Part shown: piece after piece, positions 1-5,820 of the stretch
Position numbering within the stretch: position 1 is the first letter of the stretch
Layout: every line of letters starts with the position of its first letter
Source: Pseudomonadota bacterium
Lineage (GTDB): Bacteria > Pseudomonadota > Alphaproteobacteria > Acetobacterales > Acetobacteraceae
DNA length: 12,574 nt
Reading direction: 5' to 3'
Assembly: GCA_021784255.1 (NCBI GenBank)
Contig: JAJXSZ010000050.1
Span: 1 to 12,574 of the forward strand
The notes under the pieces: generated by a model
Seen by the model: the letters and a program-made list of their open reading frames with translations, nothing else
Databases searched by the model: none
Told to the model about the DNA's origin: nothing
Translations under genes and position numbers: made by a program

Positions 1-1
1 G

Positions 2-223
2 GACTCGCTGTGGCCGGCGGAGGCGCTGTTCGCGAGCGTGGACGATGCGGTGGCGCTGATCCGCGCGGCACAGCCCGGACAACACTGGCGGGCATGGGCC
101 GGGCGCTATGGCCTCGAGCACCAGATCGAGGCGACGCGCGAGCTGCTGGCCGGGCTCGACCCCGCGCACGGCGGGGCGCTCGGGCCCCCAGCGCCGGTTA
201 TTTCTTCGGCAGCTCCAGCCTGA
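2..223 (+). CDS. C-terminal fragment of an unidentified protein (5' end outside window)
   Basis: An open frame runs in from the left edge and stops at TGA 221-223, giving 73 residues with no start inside the window that must be the true one. Codons strongly prefer G or C in the third position, as in neighbouring genes, so it is probably real coding sequence. The visible tail includes ALFASVDDAVALIRAA and, near residues 30-55, WRAWAGRYGLEHQIEATREL. An acidic-helix, Trp and Tyr pattern like this is common at the C-terminal end of glycosyltransferases, where a last helix packs back on the catalytic domain. No catalytic motif is in view, so that is only a guess. The last residues (about GPPAPVISSAAPA) are low-complexity and lie over the end of aspS. 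The gene converges on aspS and overlaps it by 26 bases. Confidence 0.6.
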   Translation, partial: DSLWPAEALFASVDDAVALIRAAQPGQHWRAWAGRYGLEHQIEATRELLAGLDPAHGGALGPPAPVISSAAPA

Positions 224-1973
224 GCGACAACTCGCGCAGGCGCGCAGGCGCGATCGCGGCGGGCGCGCCCATCATCAGGTCCTCGCCCTGCTGGTTCAGC
301 GGGAACAGGATCACCTCGCGGATATTCGGCTCGTCGGCCAGCAGCATGACGATGCGATCGATCCCCGGGGCCGAACCGCCATGCGGCGGCGCGCCGTAGC
401 GGAACGCGTTCAGCATGCCGCCGAAACGCGCCTCCACGTCCGCCGCGGTGTAACCCGCGATCTCGAAGGCCTTCACCATGATGTCGGGCCGGTGGTTGCG
501 GATGGCGCCGGACGACAATTCGATACCGTTACAGACGATGTCGTACTGGAATGCCTTGATGGTCAGCGGATCCTGCGTCGCGAGCGCCTCGAGCCCGCCC
601 TGCGGCATCGAGAAGGGGTTGTGGCTGAAATCGACCTTCCCGGTCTCCTCGTTGATCTCGTACATCGGGAAATCGGTGATCCAGCAGAAGCGGAACGCAT
701 CGGGTTCGATCAGGCCGAGATCCTCGCCGAGCTTGGTGCGCACCTTGCCGGCGAACTTCGCCGTCTCGTCGCCCTTGCCGGCGGCGAAGAACACCGCGTC
801 GCCCGCCTGCAGCGCGCAGGCGAGGCGGATCGCCTCCGCCCGCCCGGGCTCGAGGTTGCGCGCGATCGGTCCCTTCGCCCCGTCGGCGTCGAACTGGATG
901 TAGCCGAGCCCGCCCGCGCCCTCCTCGCGCGCCCATTCGTTGAGCTTGTCGAAGAAACTGCGGGGGTTGGCGGCCGCGCCCGGCGCCGGAATGGCACGCA
1001 CAATGCCGCCGGCCGCCGCGATCTTCGCGAACAGACCGAAGCCGGAGCCGGCGAAATGCCCGGTGACGTCGCTGATGGTCAGCGGGTTGCGCAGGTCGGG
1101 CTTGTCGGAGCCGTAGGTCAGCAGCGCCTCGGCATAGGGGATGCGGGGGAAGCGCCCCGCGGTCACCGCGCGGCCGTTCGCGAACTCCTCGAACACGCCC
1201 GCGATCACCGGCTCGATGGTCTCGAACACGTCCTCCTGCGTCACGAAGCTCATTTCGAAATCGAGCTGATAAAATTCGCCCGGCGAGCGGTCGGCGCGGC
1301 TGGCTTCATCGCGAAAGCAGGGCGCGATCTGGAAGTAGCGGTCGAACCCGGCGACCATCGCCAGCTGCTTGAATTGCTGCGGCGCCTGCGGCAGCGCATA
1401 GAACTTGCCCGGATGCAGCCGCGCCGGCACCAGGAAGTCGCGCGCGCCCTCGGGCGAGGAGGCGGTCAGGATCGGCGTCTGGAACTCGGTGAAGCCGGCC
1501 TCGATCATCCGCTGGCGGATCGAGGCGATCACCTGCGCGCGCAGCATGATGTTGCGATGCACCCGCTCCCGGCGCAGATCGATGAAGCGGTATTTCAGCC
1601 GGATCTCGTCGGGGAAGCGCTCCTCGCCCGCCACCTGCATCGGCAGCACCTCGGCCGCGGACTGCACCTCGAGGGCCGTTGCGCGCAGCTCGACCTCGCC
1701 GGTCGGCAGCTTCGGGTTCACCGTGCCCTCGGCGCGCCCGACGACGGTGCCGGTGACGGTGATGACGCTCTCCACACGCACCTGCTCGGCGGCAGCGAAG
1801 GCCGGGGTGCCGGCGGCAAACACGCATTGGGTGATGCCGTAATGGTCGCGCAGGTCGATGAACAGCAGCCCGCCATGGTCGCGCCTGGCGTGCACCCAGC
1901 CGGAAAGCCGGGCCGGCGTGCCGGCATCGGACGCGCGCAGCGCTGCGCAGGTATGGGTGCGATAGGCGTGCAT
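198..1973 (-). CDS. aspS: Aspartyl-tRNA synthetase, probably non-discriminating type
   Basis: This 591-residue class II synthetase charges tRNA with aspartate in the cytoplasm. The N-terminal OB-fold anticodon-binding domain covers about residues 1-110 (GWVHARRDHGG, 25-35). Class II motif 1 is around 141-170, motif 2 begins FRDEASRADR at 220-229, and motif 3 is GGSAPGIDRIVMLL at 532-545 with the ATP-binding Arg540. The insertion domain typical of bacterial AspRS lies between motifs 2 and 3, and the length matches the bacterial family. His33 and Gly83 correspond to the residues linked to acceptance of both tRNA-Asp and tRNA-Asn in Pseudomonas aeruginosa AspRS, so a non-discriminating enzyme paired with GatCAB amidotransferase is inferred. 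The start is ATG at 1973-1971; it has only a weak upstream purine stretch. It is transcribed divergently from rnd. Confidence 0.97.
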   Translation of the reverse strand: MHAYRTHTCAALRASDAGTPARLSGWVHARRDHGGLLFIDLRDHYGITQCVFAAGTPAFAAAEQVRVESVITVTGTVVGRAEGTVNPKLPTGEVELRATALEVQSAAEVLPMQVAGEERFPDEIRLKYRFIDLRRERVHRNIMLRAQVIASIRQRMIEAGFTEFQTPILTASSPEGARDFLVPARLHPGKFYALPQAPQQFKQLAMVAGFDRYFQIAPCFRDEASRADRSPGEFYQLDFEMSFVTQEDVFETIEPVIAGVFEEFANGRAVTAGRFPRIPYAEALLTYGSDKPDLRNPLTISDVTGHFAGSGFGLFAKIAAAGGIVRAIPAPGAAANPRSFFDKLNEWAREEGAGGLGYIQFDADGAKGPIARNLEPGRAEAIRLACALQAGDAVFFAAGKGDETAKFAGKVRTKLGEDLGLIEPDAFRFCWITDFPMYEINEETGKVDFSHNPFSMPQGGLEALATQDPLTIKAFQYDIVCNGIELSSGAIRNHRPDIMVKAFEIAGYTAADVEARFGGMLNAFRYGAPPHGGSAPGIDRIVMLLADEPNIREVILFPLNQQGEDLMMGAPAAIAPARLRELSLRLELPKK

Positions 1974-2000
1974 GGCGGATACTCGACTGGTTACGGGGCG

Positions 2001-2061
2001 GGTTTCGGGCTGAAACCGGCGGCAAACAAGCCGCCGCCCCCCCGCCTGTCAAGGCGACAGG
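2001..2061. promoter_or_regulatory. Cluster of three perfect stem-loops between aspS and rnd
   Basis: Three inverted repeats lie almost end to end. GGTTTC/GAAACC at 2001-2006 and 2012-2017 has a 5-base loop. GGCGGC/GCCGCC at 2018-2023 and 2030-2035 has a 6-base loop (AAACAA) and can extend by one pair, competing for base 2017. CCTGTC/GACAGG at 2045-2050 and 2056-2061 has a 5-base loop. Each has a 6-base perfect stem. The region lies between two divergent genes, so these are not simple end-of-gene terminators. They could act as operators or as structured leader RNA for aspS or rnd. No function is known to me. Confidence 0.6.
2024..2052 (-). promoter_or_regulatory. Possible aspS promoter
   Basis: Read on the minus strand, a perfect TTGACA (complement of 2047-2052) is followed after 17 bases by TTGTTT (complement of 2024-2029). 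The -35 box and spacing fit a housekeeping sigma factor, but the -10 box is poor. Transcription would start near 2017, so the aspS leader of about 44 bases would open with the 2001-2017 stem-loop. The TTGACA also forms part of the loop and stem of the 2045-2061 hairpin. This is inference from sequence only. Confidence 0.35.
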
Positions 2062-2086
2062 GTGTCCAGCTCACGGTGCGCGGTGT

Positions 2087-2095
2087 AGGGAGGGG
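2087..2095 (+). promoter_or_regulatory. Ribosome binding site of rnd
   Basis: AGGGAGGGG ends two bases before the ATG at 2098; its GGAGG core (2089-2093) is four bases from the start. It is the clearest Shine-Dalgarno sequence on the plus strand of this window and fixes the rnd start. The spacing is slightly short. Confidence 0.7.
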
Positions 2096-2097
2096 TC

Positions 2098-3276
2098 ATG
2101 CCCAGGCAAGACCGCGCCGCTTTCCCGCCCCCCGTCCTCGTCACCGACTCCGCCAGCCTCGCCGCTCTCTGCGAACGCCTCGCGAGCGAACCGATGGTCA
2201 CGGTGGACACCGAGTTCATGCGCGAGCGCACCTACTGGCCCGAGCTCTGCGTGGTCCAGCTCGGCGGCGCCGGCGAGACCGCGGTGGTCGACGCCCTGGC
2301 GCCCGGGCTCGACCTCGCCCCGCTCGGCGCACTGCTCGCCAACCCGAACGTGACCAAGGTGTTCCACGCCGCGCGCCAGGACGTGGAGATCTTCGTCCTC
2401 AAATTCGGCGCGGTGCCGGCACCGCTGGTCGACACCCAGGTCGCCGCGATGGTGGCCGGGTTCGGCGATCAGGTCGGCTACGACACGCTCGTGGCCTCGC
2501 TCACCGGCGGACAGATCGACAAGTCGCACCGTTTCAGCGACTGGTCCGCCCGCCCACTCTCCCAGGCGCAGATCACCTATGCCGCGGCGGATGTGACGCA
2601 TCTGCGCCTGGTCTATGACAAGCTCATGGCCCGCCTGGCGCGCGACGGGCGGCTCGACTGGGTGGGCGAGGAAATGGCCACCCTCACCGACCCCGCGACC
2701 TACCGCGTCGATCCCGAGCGGATGTGGGAGCGGCTGCGCGCGCGCACCAACAACCGGCGCATGCTGGGCATGCTGCGCGCCATCGCCGCCTGGCGCGAGC
2801 ACGAGGCGCAGCGCGCCAATATCCCGCGCGGGCGGATGCTGAAGGACGAATCGCTGCTGGAACTCGCGGCCACCGCGCCGGCCGATGCCATCGGCCTCGC
2901 CCGGGTGCGCGGCATCTCCAAGGGCTTCGCCGAAGGCAAGCAGGGCGCCTCGCTGCTGGCCGCGATCGCGGCGACCCGGGCGCTGCCGGAAAGCGACTTG
3001 CCGAGCCCGGCCGCCGACAAGCACGGCCCGCGCGCCTCGCCCGCCCTCGTCGCGCTGCTCAAGGTGCTGCTCGCGGCGAGCTGCGAGGCGAACGACGTGG
3101 CGCCGCGCCTCGTCGCCTCGTCCGAGGATCTCGATCAGATCGCGGTGGGCGCGGCGGACGTCCCGGCGCTCGCCGGCTGGCGTCACCGCGTCTTCGGCGA
3201 ACAGGCCCTGGCGCTGCGCGACGGCAAGCTCGCGCTCGGCGTCGCCGGCAAGCGGATCAAGACCATCCCGCTCTGA
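2098..3276 (+). CDS. rnd: Ribonuclease D
   Basis: This is a 392-residue 3'-5' exoribonuclease of the DEDDy family, which trims tRNA precursors and other structured RNAs. The exonuclease domain covers about residues 10-180. ExoI is DTEF with Asp37 and Glu39, ExoII is FHAARQDVEIF with Asp95, and ExoIII is YAAAD with Tyr161 and Asp165, so all metal-binding residues and the catalytic Tyr are present. An HRDC nucleic-acid-binding domain follows at about 218-295 (NNRRMLGMLRAIAAWREHEA). The C-terminal part is less conserved. The length is close to that of other alphaproteobacterial RNase D proteins. The start at 2098 is supported by the purine-rich AGGGAGGGG at 2087-2095 just upstream. It is divergent from aspS and convergent with ppk2. 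Confidence 0.95.
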   Translation: MPRQDRAAFPPPVLVTDSASLAALCERLASEPMVTVDTEFMRERTYWPELCVVQLGGAGETAVVDALAPGLDLAPLGALLANPNVTKVFHAARQDVEIFVLKFGAVPAPLVDTQVAAMVAGFGDQVGYDTLVASLTGGQIDKSHRFSDWSARPLSQAQITYAAADVTHLRLVYDKLMARLARDGRLDWVGEEMATLTDPATYRVDPERMWERLRARTNNRRMLGMLRAIAAWREHEAQRANIPRGRMLKDESLLELAATAPADAIGLARVRGISKGFAEGKQGASLLAAIAATRALPESDLPSPAADKHGPRASPALVALLKVLLAASCEANDVAPRLVASSEDLDQIAVGAADVPALAGWRHRVFGEQALALRDGKLALGVAGKRIKTIPL

Positions 3277-3287
3277 TCCGCTCCCCG

Positions 3288-3305
3288 CCGGCCGGCCGCC
3301 GCCGG
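3288..3305. terminator. Possible bidirectional terminator between rnd and ppk2
   Basis: The 33 bases separating the convergent stops of rnd and ppk2 hold CCGGC (3288-3292) pairing with GCCGG (3301-3305) over an 8-base loop, and an overlapping 10-base palindrome GCCGGCCGGC at 3287-3296. There is no T-tract on either side, so it is not a standard intrinsic terminator. Its position is the main argument. Confidence 0.22.
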
Positions 3306-3309
3306 AAGC

Positions 3310-4245
3310 TCAGTAGAGCGCCGGGACGAATTTCTGCTTGCTGAATTTCGGCCGCTTGTAGCCCTGGTCACTCTGCCGCGGCGGCAGGTCGATCTCCACC
3401 GGCACCATGTCGTGATACGCGACCTGGGTCAGCAGATGCGCGATGCAGTTGAGCCGCGCGCGCTTCTTGTCGTCGGCATCGACCACGTTCCAGGGGCTCG
3501 TGCTGGTGTCGGTCGCGGCAAACATCGCGTCCTTGGCGCGCGAATAATCCACCCAGCGCCGCCGCGCCTCGAGGTCCATGGCCGAGAGCTTCCAGCGCTT
3601 GATGGGGTTGCGCATCCGCGCTTGGAAGCGGTGTTCCTGCTCCTCGTCGCTGACCGAGAACCAGTATTTCACCAGAACCGTGCCGGAGCGGATCAGCATC
3701 GCCTCGAAGGCGGGGCAGGCGCGCAGGAACTCCTCGTATTCCTCCGCGGTGCAGAACCCCATCACGTGCTCGACACCGGCGCGGTTGTACCAGGAGCGGT
3801 CGAACAGCACGATCTCGCCGGCACCCGGCAGGTGCGCGACGTAACGCTGGAAGTACCATTGCCCACGCTCCCGCTCGGTCGGCGTGCCCAGCGCGACCAC
3901 GCGACAATAGCGGGGGTTGAGGCTCTGCGTGATGCGGGTGATCACGCCGCCCTTGCCTGCCGCGTCGCGCCCCTCGAACAGCACGCAGACCCGCAGACCC
4001 TTCCGCCGCACCCATTCCTGCAGCTTGAGCATCTCGAATTGCAGCTTCGCCAGCTCTTCGACGTAGCTGTAATTTTTCGCCGGCTTGCCGAGATGCGAGC
4101 GCCGGCCGAGCTCCCAGTACTGTTCGAGGGCTGCCGTCTCGTTGACCCGCTCGGCGATCTCACCGCCGTTGCCCGCCGCGCCACCGCCGTTCGCGCTATC
4201 GCCGGCCGGGGCGTGCTGCTGGCGCTTGGCGTCCTTCTTGCCCAT
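3310..4245 (-). CDS. ppk2: Polyphosphate kinase 2 (class I-like)
   Basis: This 311-residue soluble kinase transfers phosphate between polyphosphate and nucleoside diphosphates; family members of this form usually favour making NTP from polyP. The P-loop (Walker A) is FEGRDAAGKGG at residues 90-100, Walker B is FDRSWYNR at 148-155 with Asp149, and the lid region follows at about 205-235 (RMRNPIKRWKLS). The core helix YVEELAKLQFEMLKLQEW at 61-78 is typical of class I. The start is ATG 4245-4243 because GGAGG lies six bases upstream; the frame could extend to a GTG at 4278 without such support. Residues 15-28 form a Gly/Ala/Asn-rich linker before the conserved domain. It lies 62 bases after ppx on the same strand, so co-transcription with ppk1-ppx is likely but not shown. 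Confidence 0.95.
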   Translation of the reverse strand: MGKKDAKRQQHAPAGDSANGGGAAGNGGEIAERVNETAALEQYWELGRRSHLGKPAKNYSYVEELAKLQFEMLKLQEWVRRKGLRVCVLFEGRDAAGKGGVITRITQSLNPRYCRVVALGTPTERERGQWYFQRYVAHLPGAGEIVLFDRSWYNRAGVEHVMGFCTAEEYEEFLRACPAFEAMLIRSGTVLVKYWFSVSDEEQEHRFQARMRNPIKRWKLSAMDLEARRRWVDYSRAKDAMFAATDTSTSPWNVVDADDKKRARLNCIAHLLTQVAYHDMVPVEIDLPPRQSDQGYKRPKFSKQKFVPALY

Positions 4246-4251
4246 CTGATG

Positions 4252-4256
4252 CCTCC
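4252..4256 (-). promoter_or_regulatory. Ribosome binding site of ppk2
   Basis: On the minus strand, GGAGG is followed by a six-base spacer and the ATG at 4245. This ideal arrangement selects that ATG over the upstream in-frame GTG at 4278. Confidence 0.8.
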
Positions 4257-4307
4257 ACGTCTGGCGCAAGGCTAACACCCGACGGCGCCGGCGTCAGTCG
4301 CTTTGCG

Positions 4308-5813
4308 TCAGGCCGCGAGTTCCGTCGTGGCGTCGAGGCCGAGCGCCTCGGCCAGGCGATCGAGGCGGCGCGTCACGCTCTCGCCGGCGAACACGCCGCT
4401 GCCTTCCGCGAGCCGCAGCGTCAGCGTCGCCCCCACCTCGAGCGCGGTGCCGCCGAGCAGCGCCGTGGTTCCCGCCGAGAGCGTGTAAGCCAGCCGCAGC
4501 GCCACCCCCAGGATGGTCGCCCGGCGCAGCGCGTCGGGGCTCAGCAGCCCGCGCGCGGGGGCGAGGAAGGCGGCGTCCGGCTCGGCCTCGTAGCGCAGCG
4601 CCAGGGTCGTCGCGAGGAAGGCGCGCGCGTGATGGTCGAGCGCGATGCCAGGCTGGCGCAGGATGCGCAGATAGGCCTGCTCGGCGCGGTATTCCGGGTG
4701 GTCGTGGCTGCCGATATCGCTCATCCAGCAGGCAGCCGTGCGCAGGCGCAGCTGCTCCGCCGTCTCGGCGGCGAACAGCGGTGCCGTCCAGGCCGCCAGC
4801 GCGGGCGGCAGCGCCGGGTCGCGGCCCAGCCGCGCGGCGTATTCGCGCCCGGCGGAGATCAGCGGGTCCTCCCGCCGCACCGCCTCGGGCACCTGCGCCA
4901 TGAACCAGCCCTCGCGCAGCCCGTTGGCGGAGAACACCACCCGCCGCGCCCCGGTCAGACGCAGCAGCCGGCGCAGCACGATCGCGGCATAGGGGAGGTC
5001 GTCGATGCGCCGTCGCGGCGCGCCCGCCATGCGCTCCAGCGCCCGCCGCCCGGCGCCCGCGATCACCCCGGCGAGGTCGCGCGCCTCGTCGCGCCCGATC
5101 GTGTAGTGATGCACCATATTCAGCGGGTAGCGGGTCTGCGCGATATGGATGCGCGCCAGCGCCCGCCAGGCGCCACCCACGACGTAGAGATCGCGGCCCG
5201 CGCCCTCGGCGAGCCAGGGCACCATCGCCAGCTCCGCCTCGGCCAGCGCGCGCGCGCGCGTCGCGTCCTCGCCCGCGCGTTCCGCCAGCCGGATGACACC
5301 GATCGGCAGTGTCGCCGCGGCCCCGCTGCGCCCGGCGTCGAGCCGCACCAGCTCGAGCGAACCGCCGCCTATATCGGCGAGGATCCCGTCCGCGCTCGGA
5401 ATGCCGCACAGCACACCGGCGGCCGAGAGCGCGGCCTCCTCCTCGCCCGTCAGCACCCGGATCCGCGCCTGCGGGATCCGCCCCGCGAGGGTGGCGACGA
5501 ATTCCGGTCCGTTCTGCGCGTCGCGCACCGCCGAGGTGGCCAGCACCTCGAACGGCGAGGCACCCATCGCCTCGGCGATCGCACGGTAGCGGTTCATCAC
5601 CGTCAGCGCCTGCGCCAGCGCCGTCGCATCCAGCAGCCCCGTCGTCGTGACGCCGCGGCCGAGCCGCAGCACCGCCTTCTCGTTGAAGATCGCGATCGGG
5701 TTGCGCCCCAGCCCCTCGAACACGACCAGGCGGACCGAGTTGGAACCCAGATCGACGACAGCCGAGCGCGTTAACCTGCGAGCCGGGAACGAAGCGTCTG
5801 AAAACAGCGGCAA
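4308..5813 (-). CDS. ppx: Exopolyphosphatase / Ppx-GppA family phosphatase
   Basis: This is an about 501-residue member of the ASKHA (actin/Hsp70-like) Ppx/GppA family, which releases phosphate from polyP chain ends and in some members hydrolyses pppGpp. Numbering from the upstream ATG discussed below, the first phosphate-binding loop is VVDLGSNSVRLVVFEG (39-54), followed by ATSAVRDAQN (112-121), a GEEEA element around 143-147 with the expected catalytic Glu, and DIGGGSLELV (167-176). The C-terminal half looks like the HD-like helical domain of long Ppx proteins (YRAEQAYLRILRQPG). The start is uncertain. ATG at 5873 would overlap ppk1 by 53 bases and add an Arg-rich segment (MRRRRRRCAGRGARAR) that looks like an out-of-frame reading of ppk1. 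TTG at 5813 has GAGG five bases upstream, overlapping the ppk1 stop, and is preferred here. GppA activity cannot be excluded. Confidence 0.92.
   Translation of the reverse strand: MPLFSDASFPARRLTRSAVVDLGSNSVRLVVFEGLGRNPIAIFNEKAVLRLGRGVTTTGLLDATALAQALTVMNRYRAIAEAMGASPFEVLATSAVRDAQNGPEFVATLAGRIPQARIRVLTGEEEAALSAAGVLCGIPSADGILADIGGGSLELVRLDAGRSGAAATLPIGVIRLAERAGEDATRARALAEAELAMVPWLAEGAGRDLYVVGGAWRALARIHIAQTRYPLNMVHHYTIGRDEARDLAGVIAGAGRRALERMAGAPRRRIDDLPYAAIVLRRLLRLTGARRVVFSANGLREGWFMAQVPEAVRREDPLISAGREYAARLGRDPALPPALAAWTAPLFAAETAEQLRLRTAACWMSDIGSHDHPEYRAEQAYLRILRQPGIALDHHARAFLATTLALRYEAEPDAAFLAPARGLLSPDALRRATILGVALRLAYTLSAGTTALLGGTALEVGATLTLRLAEGSGVFAGESVTRRLDRLAEALGLDATTELAA
5246..5260. repeat. 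GC dinucleotide run inside ppx
   Basis: Fifteen bases of uninterrupted alternating G and C lie within the ppx coding region, encoding part of a Thr-Arg-Ala-Arg-Ala segment. Such runs can slip during replication or adopt Z-DNA. In a genome this GC-rich it may be chance. Confidence 0.7.
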
Positions 5814-5820
5814 GGGCGCC

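Noticed and set aside
2031..2046. C-rich run (2037-2043) as a sequence artefact or special motif
   Set aside because: A seven-base C run is unremarkable in DNA this GC-rich and breaks no gene.
108..2618. Very long open frame on the plus strand opposite aspS and into rnd
   Set aside because: It lies antisense to a clear aspS and out of frame with rnd. Its product is rich in Arg, Ala, Gly and His with no domain, as expected from reading GC-rich genes in the wrong frame.
4246..4278. Longer PPK2 from a GTG at 4278
   Set aside because: The ATG at 4245 has an ideal GGAGG six bases upstream; the extension lies over that site.
4281..4295. Inverted repeat GACG/CGTC between ppx and ppk2 as a terminator
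   Set aside because: It has only a four-base stem and no T-tract; too weak to claim separation of the two genes.
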